64,000 bases of DNA, taken from the NCBI RefSeq assembly GCF_000143535.2, contig NC_037322.1, positions 1,426,001 to 1,490,000 of the forward strand, read 5' to 3'. The translations under genes were made by a program, and so were the position numbers. Below the pieces are notes generated by a model that saw only the letters and a list, made by a program, of their open reading frames with translations, was not told where the DNA came from and ran no database searches. Shown here in pieces: positions 1-10,825 of the stretch (within the stretch, counting starts at the first letter, position 1; each line of letters starts with the position of its first letter). Source of the DNA: Botrytis cinerea B05.10. Lineage: Eukaryota > Ascomycota > Leotiomycetes > Helotiales > Sclerotiniaceae.

Positions 1-1164
1 ATCCAGGTTGGATGTTGAGATATTGAGACATTGAGATATCGAAAGAGAGGTGAGTTTCTCGTATCGTTTATGATTGTCATTATAATTACCGTTATCGTTA
101 TTGTCGTTTTCCCCTTCTTATTATCACTATCATCCTCATCGACATGCCCAACCCACACTCATCATCATCACCCATCACCCGTACACCCCCTCTCCCCCAA
201 CCCACCAAAAGAAAACCATCCCCATCTCCATCTACAAGCCCATACCTAATAGGTCGCCAGCGATTTCCACTCACTCATCCCTTTCAAGTCCAAAGAAACT
301 TGTGTTCACATCTCACATCTCATTACTCTCTAAAAGTAACTCAAGATGGAGACTTATATAACCGTGCGAGGAAAGGAACTAGGACAGAAGGAAGGAGGAA
401 GGGGGGATTGTGTGTGCGTCACTCAATGAATTAAATATCGAGGAATGTAGTGAATAATGAATATATAGAATCTGTGAATCATCTAATGATTGTACTCAAA
501 TCCCCAAGTTGGAATCATGTTTTCACCCACCAATCACAATATAGCATTCACTTGAAAATAGCAAGAAGATATCCTCAAAGATCCATCCACTGACATCTAG
601 TACCCCCCCAGACGACCTTGACTCACATCTTCACACTCAAAAAGCTCACAAAACATCATATAATCACCACTTTTATTCATTCAAATTTCGCTAACCCCAA
701 TCCAAACCAACCGTTCCATCCCAAAAAAGCTCTTCCCAAATTCATCTCTTTATTCCTATTTCCATATTCAAATTTCCTACCCATAACTCTCCTCATCACT
801 ATGTACCAAGGGATTTCCTTCGCCGTGCTCTTTGTTTCGCAAATTCTTCATCCACATCCCAAAGCCTGAGCCCAAGCTTTATTCACACCCATGTACTTCC
901 AAAAATACACGCAAGGTATGAGAAATGAAAAAGGTCAAAAAAAGATAGAAATGGATTCGCTAGCAGAACAGATAAATATAGAGATGAGTATAAAACCCCT
1001 AGGAAATGCAAATGAAACCTCCGAGAACTCCCATAATGTGGAATATGAAAACAAGGGTGTGCCAGAAACGAATCGAGAGTAATGTTCTAGCCGTAGAGGT
1101 TGAGAGTGTGCTGAAATGCGGAGTGGAATAGGGAATGATTCTCGCCCATCTTTCATTGAAAAGT
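1..1164. other. Non-coding stretch at the window edge
   Basis: No convincing gene is seen. The short open frames are low in complexity (His/Pro/Ser runs from CA- and CT-rich DNA) and overlap one another in different frames, as expected by chance. The right end should contain the 3' untranslated region of the minus-strand SH3-protein gene that stops at 1165. Confidence 0.6.
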
Positions 1165-2629
1165 TTACTCCCTCATTTTGACATAATTCGAAGGGAAAAT
1201 GCCTGATCGTCCGTTGAGGGTACCAGTCCTATTTAAACAACAGATTAGCCTTGACTCCCTTAAAATCCCAAGAAGCTCTTTCAAGAGCAAAAAATAAACA
1301 TAAACATACCACCAATCTTCAGTACTCTCAGTCTTCTTTGTTACAGTAATAACATCCCCCTTCTTGAATCCCAAATCTCCTGGCTGATCTGCATCAAACG
1401 TAAATTGCGCGACCGCCTCATTGCTTCTCAGACTAGCTGTCTTTGGTTGAAATTTTGGTTTCGGCGCCGCAGGTCTACCTGGTCCTGCTTTTCCGCTACC
1501 ACCAAATTGACTTGGAGGTGCACGGGGAGTATCAGAATACACATAATCATCATCGAATGCGCTACCAGATCTAGCCCTGCTTCCATTGGTAGGCCTGTCG
1601 TAAATATCATCGGCCCAAGTACTCGCTCTCTGAGGACGATTGGGATTGACATAATCGTCGCTATGTCCTAAACTTGCGCCTCGATCTCTTTGTGTACCTT
1701 CTCCAAATGCACTTCCTCTCCTACCTTCCCAAACCACATCATCGTGTCGTTCGTCATAAACAGGGCTATCGTTATAAATCCCATCATCGGGACTTTGGCC
1801 CGCGAAAGCTCTCGAATTCAACACAGTCATAAGAGGTTGTGCTGCTGGCGGTGCTCGGACTGCGCCCCCAAGTAACTCAGCGGCTGTAAATCTTCTTCCG
1901 TATAATTTCTCATTCGCATCCCTTCGCTCGATAATGGCACTTCCCTCGAGACTGACACCGGCAAAAAGTCCCTTTGTCTTGGAATAACTGAAAACACCAG
2001 CTACACCCTTCATACTGGCAGCTCCGGCAGCCTCGGCATTTCGTCCTATTGGCCCGGCGGCAATACTGACATTTCCACCCAGTGTAAGAGAACCAGCTTG
2101 AGAGAAAGTGCGCACGGCTGCAGCATCATTGAGAATGAAGACGAAATCTGTAAGCTCGAAACCGATTTGTCCACCCACTCCGCCGCCACCAATACCAATT
2201 GCTGAGGGCGCGGACCAAGAACCATCGGAAAGACGAGCTATAACCACACCATTTCCATAACGACCGGAACCGATGAAACCAGCCTTAAGAACTGTGACGA
2301 TTGCGAGGCCCTAGTTTTGCGAGAAAAAAAAAATGTTAGTGAGGGGTTCGGGAATTTGGTGGCTGGGAAGGCATATGATGGAGGATGAACCTTTGCTTGC
2401 GCGAGAACATGCGGTGGAATAATCTTATCTGGTCCGAAAGCTTGTCGTGGATCAATGAATGAGGACAAAATCTTTCCACACTTTTTGCATTCCGCTGGTT
2501 AGAGAATCGATGTCAGCTTAGATGTTCTGTCTGTAATTGAATTAAACGGTCTGATATCAACCGATTGACAAAATGTAATCACTTACACGCCATAGACGAA
2601 GGAAGCGGGTTATTGATTCCTAAAGGCAT
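1165..2629 (-). CDS. ysc84: Ysc84/Lsb3-type SYLF-SH3 actin-patch protein
   Basis: Spliced product of about 403 residues. Exons are 2629-2587, 2494-2391, 2310-1310 and 1228-1165, all with GT..AG junctions in frame. The N-terminus (PLGINNPLPSSMASEC) and the stretch GLAIVTVLKAGFIGSGR open the SYLF lipid-binding domain (roughly residues 15-185). A proline/serine/aspartate-rich linker follows. The C-terminus is an SH3 domain, with FTFDADQPGDLGFKKGDVI, EDWW and GIFPSNYV as its landmarks. The last intron sits exactly after the Trp-Trp pair of the SH3 domain. Yeast Lsb3 and Ysc84 share this order and work at cortical actin patches in endocytosis; that role is inferred from family. Start chosen because MxxGINNPLP is the conserved family N-terminus. 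Confidence 0.93.
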
Positions 2630-3561
2630 ATTGAAGAACGATACCTATGCAAGGCAGATCTGTGAACAATAGTTGCAATGAATGTGCGCGAAGCTATTCT
2701 GTCGGATCGTCTCTGTCTAGATAGGTATACAATGTATGGATGGATGGATGGATGGATGGATGGATGTATCTCCCTGCGTTCGCGAACTAGGAATTAAGTG
2801 TGGGATGTTCGGTGACAAAGTGTGGGGTGTTTTACTATCGTCTTATCCTGCAAGCACTCTGTGTGAAATCAATCCAAACTTATAAGTACCTATGTCTTGA
2901 TAGGAATATATGTAATATATGGGTGTGTAATATATATGTCTGCTCCTGTATCCGATCTTGCAAATTCCGAAAAACCAAGAGTACACGTTCCGAAGAGTCC
3001 GATCAAGGTTCTCCAGTCCAATTTTTGTATTCGGGCGAAAGTAATCTGATTAGAGCCGTTGACGTCGTGGGATTCTAAGCTTGTGCGTAACGAATTGAGC
3101 TACAGAGCAATAGTTCGTTCTTGACAAATGATCACCTGTCGGGCGGAATGAGAGCCGAGCTTGTGGCTGTGCCGATTTAACCTCAGCCTCAGCCTCAGCC
3201 TTGGTCCTTTTCAGGTTAATCACAGATGAACATGGCTGCGACAAGAATTATCTAGGATACCGATACTGATACACGCAGTCAGTACGTTTCACGACTTGCA
3301 TGAATTAACTCAAGCGAACTTTGCTTTCAAAACTAGATACCTGCCACATGAGAATCAATCGCACTGTACAATTAATAACCCGCGAATAATCAACTGGGAT
3401 ATCATCTCTTGCAGACAAAGAAGCCATCCGTCTTCCCATCTACCGGAACCTACGAGTCTTGAAACACGGCCATCATACATACACAGTCTTACGACCTCAC
3501 CTCATCATCTACTCTGCCAAATACCTTCATTCCTTAAAGAGACACAACCCTACCATCCAAA
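2630..3561. promoter_or_regulatory. Divergent intergenic region, SH3 protein / SNARE
   Basis: Separates two divergently transcribed genes and should hold both promoters. It contains an ATGG microsatellite and the CT-rich, CA-rich leader before the SNARE gene. No specific binding site is claimed. Confidence 0.5.
2736..2766. repeat. ATGG/GGAT tetranucleotide microsatellite
   Basis: About seven perfect tandem copies of a GGAT-type tetramer in the upstream region of the Ysc84-like gene. Likely length-polymorphic between strains. Confidence 0.95.
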
Positions 3562-3950
3562 ATGTCAGATGCATACGAGCGCGAACGTCAGAATAACTCT
3601 CGTCTCAATGAACTATCAGCAAAAGTGTCGGCGTTGAGGGGCGTTACGGTGGATATATATGATAATGCTAGAGCGCAAGATGTGATCGACAATACTGTAA
3701 GTATTCCCTCCCCTTCCTATTCCATTCCTCTTCTTCTTGCCTTCTACAGCCCGCATAAAAATAAACAAACATTAATATATCCCGCGAATAGTCTGATACC
3801 TTCTCCAGCATGTCTTCCTCCCTCAAAGGATCTGCTTCACGTCTAGGCCGTATGGCTTCCTCGGGAAATAAAGTCGCCATATTGAAACTCAGCGGGATGA
3901 TTATTGGATGCGTGCTGGTTTTGTGGTTCTTATGGGGGTTGTTTGTTTAA
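3562..3950 (+). CDS. sft1: Sft1-type Qc-SNARE (Bet1 family), 97 aa
   Basis: Two exons (3562-3696 and 3792-3950) give 97 residues, the same length as yeast Sft1. The N-terminus SDAYERERQNNSRLNELS leads into a SNARE heptad helix. The intron falls after DNT and exon 2 resumes SDTFSSMSSSLKGSASRL. A hydrophobic tail anchor follows (ILKLSGMIIGCVLVLWFLWGLFV), ending only one residue before the stop. A single C-terminal membrane segment with an N-terminal SNARE helix is the family signature. Sft1 acts in retrograde transport to and within the Golgi (family knowledge). Bet1 is the close alternative, but Bet1 proteins usually carry a longer N-terminus. Intron donor GTAAGT, acceptor AATAG. Confidence 0.87.
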
Positions 3951-4501
3951 ATGAGGGGCTGAAGGCTTTACATGGTGGAAAAGAGGAGATTGAAGATTGA
4001 AGCTGGAGGGTAAAGACAAGGTTAATTTCTGAATCTATGGGATGCAGCGCAGAAATGCCTACGTATCTCACATTGATCGTTCAAGCTCAATGGCGCCTGA
4101 AGGAAACGAGAAGAGTAAGCAAGAAAGAGAGACTGAGACAGAGCACAAGAGTAAGGCATTGTATTATATTTATGGGCAGGACATTGACAGATATTTCAAG
4201 CTGCGGCTGTGGCATTGTATTGGGCGTTATCGGTTACATGCATATACTACTACGGTTGAACGGATCAGGATACATGGCGATATATCGTAGCACGGTTGGT
4301 TGTTGCTTTCAGGGGTGAAATGAACATACGCGAGAATTGTATAGAAACGCATCAAATTTAAATTGCGCCTTGAAATTATATGTCATTTATAGGATATCTA
4401 TGTTCATGTCATTTTCCGTCCATCCGTCCATGTTCATATATCCCGCAAATTCTTGCCCTCATCTCTCCCATTTCACATCGTCCTATACCCATGCAATAAC
4501 C
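3951..4501. other. Convergent 3' intergenic region
   Basis: Lies between two genes that converge (SNARE on plus, ArfGAP on minus). It holds their 3' untranslated regions. The small open frames here are not supported by composition or similarity. Confidence 0.5.
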
Positions 4502-6257
4502 TCACTCCCATACATTAGAGAATAAATCCTCACCACCCGACGAGAACCCTCCAGCAGGCTTCCCAGCTCCGGAAGTGGCATTCGAAGCCGGCGCAGGGGC
4601 GGCGCTACTCCAACCTCCAAAATCATCATCTGCTGTCACCTTTGGAGCACTAGCCATTGTGTTAAAACTACCGCCAGTACCTGGCACTATACTTTGACTC
4701 GATAGACCTCCCCAACTACCAAAATCACCCGCGTTAGTTTGAGGTGCTGCGGCTTTTGTAAGTGATGGACTAGTCTTGGCAGAGCTACCCCAAGCATCAT
4801 TTGAACCCCATGCGTCAGTGTTGCCCCAAGCGCTGCTCATAGCAGGTGCTGCTAGCGGTGACTTTTGTGCAGTTGCCGTAGGGCTTGAAAGGTTGAAGAC
4901 TGATGATTGAGCAGGTGGCGAAGCGAGTGTTTGTTTAGGTGGTGAAGCATTTTGTACAGCAGGGGTGGAAAAGTCGAATAAATCTCCTAATGCAGAACTT
5001 GCATTTGTGGATTGCGGAGCTGGTGATTGCCCTGGCGCCGAGTCAAAGGCTCCAAACCCACTTGTGGAGCTGAATGTACGAGATACTTGAGAAGGTGCAG
5101 GGGCTGCTTTTGGCTTTGAATCAAAGAATCCACCGCCACTAAGGGGTGGGGATGACACTTGAGCTCCGGAGCCTGTAGACCGGTGGCTGGAGAGGTTACC
5201 CAAGTTGGAGAAGGCTGAGGTCTTTTGAGCTGGAGGAGATGTTGCATTTGAGAAACTTAGGCTGCTGAATGCATCGTTCATTCCTCCAAATGTAGAGCGC
5301 TGTGGCGATTGTTGAGGTGCCGCTTGCATACCACCAAAAGATCCAGATGATGCATGTGAAATTTGCGATGTTTGCTGGTGCGCTTGAGGACGAGGAGCGG
5401 ATGCATAGAGCGATAGAATCGATTGTTTCAAGTCAGGTCTTGACTGAGCCCCTGGAGCAGGGGTTGTACTCGATGGTCGACTAGGAGGAGCAGCCTCAGT
5501 TCCGAAGAAGTCCAAGCCCAAGAGGGAATCCGCCGGTTTTGTTTGCTTTGGGGGAGCCGGCTCTGACTTTGGTGGGGGTCTCGCAGGTACCGGACCGGCA
5601 GTACTCGCTCTCGGGGGTGGTCCGAAATCATCACCAAAGAGATCCTGTTGAGGAGGAGCGCTGATCGGGGCAGGGGCTTGACTAGGCGGAGCGGTTCTTT
5701 GCGATGTCGATCTTTCAAGGTTGTGCTTCTCCTTGACAAGTCCAAGGGGTATATCATCGTCTCCGTCGACATCCAAAGTTGAGGGATCCGGAATCGGTCC
5801 ATCCATAACCCATCTCTTCGAATCGTATTTTGTTCTGATAAAGTTCTCGATTTTGGCTTCGGATGGTACGTGGCCTGGGGCTAACTTTGCTTCCCAGTAT
5901 TTGTTTGCTCTGGCATTTCCCCATTTCAATACGCTTTGTACTTGTTCGTCTGTCCATGAATCCAAATCAACGGATTTCACCCGGCTTATGTGAGTTCCCA
6001 TTCCACGGTGTATTCCGGAACATCTTATACACATGAATACCCCCAAATTCCAACTGGCCCATCTTGGATCTACCGGATCAGAGTAGAGAATTAGCTCTTG
6101 GCCCAGTGAAATGGACGGAAGAATGTGGATAGAACCTACGTTTGTTCCTTTTGCAATCGCAACAGACTTTATTACACTCGAGTTTCAAAAGACTCTTTAT
6201 CGTTTGGGTGTTCTGCGCAATACGCTCAGCCTGAGGATTTGCTGGCCTGCGCGACAT
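4502..6257 (-). CDS. age2: Age2-type ArfGAP (GTPase-activating protein for Arf)
   Basis: Spliced product of about 561 residues from exons 6257-6140 and 6069-4502 (70-nt intron, GTAGGT..AG). The ArfGAP zinc finger is reconstituted only after splicing: the first Cys pair (CCDC) lies in exon 1. HPRWASWNLGVF, the second pair (CIRC) and SGIHRGMGTHISRVKS, including the arginine finger in HRGMG, lie in exon 2. Cys spacing is CX2CX17CX2C, the longer loop of Age2-like proteins. The remaining ~430 residues are low-complexity, rich in Ser, Pro, Ala and Gln, with many FG/FGG and WG(S/G) repeats, typical of trafficking adaptors. By family it acts on Arf GTPases in trans-Golgi/endosome transport. Start chosen because SRRPANPQAERIAQNTQ matches the usual N-terminus just ahead of the zinc finger. 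Confidence 0.92.
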
Positions 6258-7577
6258 CCTGGCGAGATTAGATTAGGTGAAGTGAAGTGAAGTGTAATGA
6301 AATGAAATTGAATATTCCTTGGGCAAAGAATCTCGATTACAATGATTGTATGTAATGATTTGGAAGAATATGTCGCGTGTCCTGAGGAATTGAATGAAAT
6401 GTTTCTGAAAGGAGCTTTCTTGATTCCACACAAAGCGCAGCACAGGCCCGAACAGCTCGCTCGGCCTTGCGTCCCCACCAAACAAAGTCACTACAACCTT
6501 ACCGAGACCAGGACCAAGGACCAAAGACCCAAGATTGGCATGGTTGTGATGGATTTGGGCAATCGGACAATTGAATAATTGGATCGTGTTGTATTACGGT
6601 TGTAGGTAATGATGCCAACGTTGAGCATCTCGTCCGTTTTGAGTCAGAGTCTACACGTCCTCGGAAGGCTTCGTTGGGATATGCCATTGATTCATAGAAG
6701 TGATCGTGCTCAGGTACCCAGGGAGACAGACCTAGTGATACATATCTAAGTATCAAATACGGTTCTTGGTGTATGGCTGCTGTAGTAATCTACACGTCAA
6801 CTACACGTCAAACTTGACACTTTCCCGTACTATGTTGGACTTTTTGAAAATCTATCTATCCAGGCATGCAGAGTAGTCATTGGCCTACTATCTAATGAGC
6901 ATCGAGTGGGAAGAGGAGGAGGGGAAAGGGGAAGGGGAGGACTACCTAAATATCCTGTAATTATTGACAGATCGGTCACTTCCAAGTTGTTGATGCCATG
7001 ATCGACTCGGTCTTCTAGTGTTTTTAGTTTGCCGTGGTAAAATAGTCTAGAAAGAGTTTTCTCCTCCAGAATACAGTTGTATCAGGGTTTCTATTAGAAT
7101 CAAGTTTGGAAAGCATCTTTCAAGGGGGCTTCAAAGATAGATAGATGTAATACAAAACTTGACCGTTTGCGAATTTGATATCCAATATCACACTGACGAC
7201 GAAGCTTGACAAACACTCTACCTATTCATAACGATGGACTTCAAATTACCGTCGAAGACTCTGAGGTTATCTTTCTAGCATGCTATTTGTTCCATTCACC
7301 CGATCACACAAGAGATAGAGTTATCAACTAGTATGTGATCGCAGCTTTAGTATTTAACACTATCTTCAAGTCGCTTCATAGTGTATGTACATCATGCAAA
7401 CGAAGTCTTGAGTCCTACATGACAATAAGCACCCTACATAACAATCAATGTGAACAAATGTCTCCTTCTCCATAGTGATCCTGTGTTGCTTCCCGTGCAT
7501 GTGTGTGAAGTCAACACCAAAAGAATGATTCCATGCTGATTCCTCATGTATGGCTTGAGCTGAAGTCAACATGTGCA
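6258..7577. promoter_or_regulatory. Upstream region of the ArfGAP gene, gene-free
   Basis: About 1.3 kb with no supported coding sequence. The leader just upstream of the ArfGAP start has short GAAGT/GAAAT direct repeats (about 6270-6310). A purine-rich stretch (GGAAGAGG-type) lies near 6908-6940. Nothing else recognised. Confidence 0.5.
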
Positions 7578-8033
7578 GGTTGGACCAGTGGTCGCAATGG
7601 GTGGCTTGAGTAGTACGGCTGGCTACGGATACCCGTGAGTATAATAAATAGCTTGGAGAATAAAAAAGTTATATCTACCAATCAACAGATAGCGATAGAT
7701 ATTAATACCTCATTTTTGTAAATTGATTGGATAAAGAATATATAGTATAGATATTGCTTAGTAAATCATATTCACTTATAATTTTATTTTATTATAATAA
7801 AGATTGTTATTAATTTCAACCTTATAAACAATTTCTTTAATTTTTTATATATAAAATATATATAAATTGTAAACCTGCAAATACCCATAGATATCGTAAA
7901 TACAAATAGATATTTTAAACTATTTATAATGATCGGGTACTGGAGTATCTAATTGACTATCTATTAATAATGGCTTGGATTGGATTTTGGAAAATTAGTA
8001 CGAAACCCACCCATTGCGACCACTGGGTTGGAC
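7578..8033. mobile_element. Non-autonomous hAT-type MITE, 440 bp, with 8-bp TSD
   Basis: The element occupies 7586-8025. Its ends are perfect 19-bp terminal inverted repeats: CAGTGGTCGCAATGGGTGG at 7586-7604 and its reverse complement at 8007-8025. Both are flanked by the same 8-bp direct repeat GGTTGGAC (7578-7585 and 8026-8033). An 8-bp target duplication plus inverted repeats that begin with CAG is the hallmark of the hAT superfamily. The interior is very AT-rich, carries imperfect sub-terminal complementarity (CCCGTGAG..AATAAATAG against CCCGATC..ATAAATAG) and has no transposase coding capacity, so it would have to be moved in trans. The AT-richness fits RIP decay of an older repeat family. 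Confidence 0.9.
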
Positions 8034-8401
8034 ATATGAACCCAGTTCGCTGGAAAATGCTGTTCCCACATTGCCGAAGTAGTAGTTTCTTCATTAACCT
8101 CATAGTTCATCATCGTCTAAAGATTCCTAATGCTTTCGGCATGCATGATGCAATCAATCCATAATCCCAAGTCCAATCCTTGCGAAAATACCGGTGACCA
8201 TCAAATTTCTCGGTGATAGTTCTTCGCTAAGGACCCATCATGGTGGCGTTGAACCCCGCGGGCGTACAAAGCAATGATTCCACATACATAAGACTGAGCT
8301 CCCCCTGTACACTGCACACTGCACTCTGCACTCTTACATATCACCCAATTTGTCAGACCCCAATATCAAATATATCCTCAAAAATAATATAAATATCCTT
8401 C
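8034..8401. promoter_or_regulatory. Upstream region of the MsrB gene
   Basis: Short gene-free stretch between the MITE and the start codon. It has CTGCAC/ACTGCACTC repeats near 8310-8335 and an AT-rich leader (AATATAAATATCC) directly before the ATG. The MITE therefore sits within 400 bp of this start codon. Confidence 0.5.
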
Positions 8402-9140
8402 ATGCGTATCCCAACGTTCCCAACTCTCGTCCGTACCTTCTATACAATCAGCAATTACACCCTTTCTCGCCTCCCAGCAACGCAATATAAAGCCCTCCAA
8501 CCCATCACTCGAGGAACTGTCCTGAGATCAATGCCAACCATCCCATTTCTCTCATCTTTCTTCGGTACTTCAAGCTCCCAGAAAATGTCTTATCCAGTGC
8601 AAAAAACAGACGAAGAATGGCAAGCTGTTCTGTCAAAAGGTAAAGTTTCCCTTCTCGCCCTTCGCCACCCGCCTCCCTCCTACCATTTCCTTCTTCCTCA
8701 ATTTGCACATGCACAGTTGATCTATAAAACCCATCTGACACTCCCCAGAACAATTCCGAGTCCTCCGTAACCAAGGTACCGAAGCTCCCTACGTTGGCAA
8801 ATACGACAAACACATGCCCGACTCCGGTGTCTACACATGCGCCGGCTGCGACGCCCCTCTATACAAAGCTTCACACAAATTCAAATCTGGATGTGGATGG
8901 CCCGCCTATTTTGATAACATCCCTGGCGCCGTCACAAGACATACGGATAGCACTTTAGGTATGCAGCGAACCGAAATTGTATGTTCGAACTGTGGAGGCC
9001 ATTTGGGACATGTGTTTAAAGGTGAAGGCTTTAAGACACCGACGGACGAGAGACACTGTGTCAATAGTGTGAGCATGAAGTTCGCTCCGGGAGATGAAAT
9101 CGTTGATGACGCGAAGAATGCCGGGGAAAGTAAAGTTTGA
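8402..9140 (+). CDS. msrB: Methionine-R-sulfoxide reductase (MsrB)
   Basis: Two exons (8402-8639 and 8749-9140) give about 209 residues. The SelR/MsrB domain spans roughly residues 70-200. It shows both zinc CxxC pairs (CAGC and CSNC), the GCGWPAYFD signature, GHLGHVF and the catalytic cysteine in RHCVN. The enzyme reduces methionine-R-sulfoxide in proteins with thioredoxin (family knowledge). The first ~60 residues are rich in Arg, Ser and Thr with no acidic residue up to the FFGTSSSQK region, and look like a mitochondrial presequence. A second ATG in an AAAATG context near 8585 begins SYPVQKTDEEW and would make a cytosolic form of ordinary family length. The first ATG is chosen for the long form. 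Confidence 0.93.
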
Positions 9141-10825
9141 TTTGGAGGTGCTGTATGATACTCGGGGGGTTGGTAGTGGAGCGAAGCCGATGGGGAAGGA
9201 ATTGTATGATACCGATGCGAAAGATGAATAATGAACTAGCAAGCGCTACCTGTATTGATAGTTAGTGGACCTTATAAACAGAAACAGATATCCTACAGAA
9301 TGCATTCCATTCTGCTACCCTTTTATTTTGATCGCTGTCGGTTATTCTAGTTGGTGCCGGCTTGTTTTGCTCTCATAAGCTTTCTGTTTCTTCATTGTCA
9401 GTTTTGAGCAGCATGATTTACAGGCCGCTCTTTATATATCAAGTAGTTTTCTTTCCTTCCTCCACAACGAAGTCATTTTGTACACATCACTTGTTTTCAT
9501 CTCCGACGAGGTTACAACCTATCCGGACCAATACCTTCATGTCGCGTCCCACACTATTCCAGCCCACCTTGCATTCCGGCCATCAATCATCTTATACGTA
9601 TACTTAGCATACATCGACGAGCGCTATCACGATCCCAATATCATCAGCTTATTTTAGCCTGCAATCAACATGCCGTTCGACGATTTCGATACTGCGATCA
9701 CACACTTATTCACCTCTCATACATTTATCATCACTACACAAGATTCCGCCACCTAATATTGAAGTATTCTCATTGCTATATTTTCCAAAAAATATCAACG
9801 TCTATTGACAAAAGAAAATGGTAAGATCTGTTGAAAGTCCTCGCTTGATGGATCTTGTAAATGTCAAATTTTAACCCCTCCGACTTTCCAATACATCCAA
9901 TTCTCTCTTTATTCGCCACACCCTTCTAACTTCATCAAATATTTCTCAACGCATAAACAATGATATAAAAAAAGAGAAAATGGTAAGACGGTTGATCCCT
10001 TTTTGTATCGGCACCCCGTGAGAGGAGTTCTCTTCTAACTGCTTTGGCGATGATTCCCATCCCCAATCAGACCTTTTAGATTTACAAAAAAGTATCAATT
10101 TCGAAAATAAATTGTTAATTCAAAAAGCAAAGTAGAGATCGGCTATTAAGCGGATTAAATGATGCCAACATCGTTCGATATGCTTGAAGCAGCTAGACTT
10201 GAGTCTTCCAGTCTCTGTTTTTATAACAAGAACATTAGACTGTCAAGTCAGACCTCCGTTGGTTTTTTCGTCTTTCTCTCTTCATTGGATTTTCAAAAGT
10301 GGAAGAAAACTCCGAGGGTTTCTCAAATGTCCAGATGTGTCAGATGGAAGCCTAGATGAGATTCTTGTCTGTCTTGCTGTTATGGACGGAGGTATTCTTT
10401 CATACGACAGTTCTCGGAGGCATTCGAAAGAGAGGAGACGGGAATGTGCGCTTTTCGATAAGAGTCGTGGTATATATATGGTTTTGATATATGCAGACAT
10501 TTTCCACTAAATTCGAAGATATAATATACCCAAAATGCGTTGGAAGAAACCCTAATACCGAGAGGTGCTTTGAACGATGGAAGAAGCTCTTAGAAGAAGC
10601 TTTTCAGGTTATTTACCTGCCAAAACGAATCCAAGATATCCGGACGAAAGCGATAAATCATAAACCCCATTCGGAGACTACTCGACCGGACTTCATAAGA
10701 ACTCCATGTTGATGCTGCCGCGATTGTTTCAGGGGCGAACAACTGAGTGTTGCGTCAAGAGAACCTTCAAAGCCTTTGTCTCTAGCAAGGTCGTGGCCTT
10801 TTCGCAGGACTGAGGCCTCTTCTTA
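9141..10825. other. Convergent gene-free region with twin AAAATGGTAAGA motifs
   Basis: No supported gene. Two similar short sequences, each reading AGAAAATGGTAAGA followed by GTTGA after a short gap, start near 9813 and 9973. In each, an ATG is followed directly by a consensus 5' splice donor. No continuing coding exon was found downstream. The open frames at 10,159-10,712 have no recognisable composition and overlap each other. Confidence 0.4.

Noticed and set aside
1405..1875. Plus-strand open frames opposite the Ysc84-like gene
   Set aside because: Shadows of the conserved minus-strand coding sequence, with no independent start context or homology.
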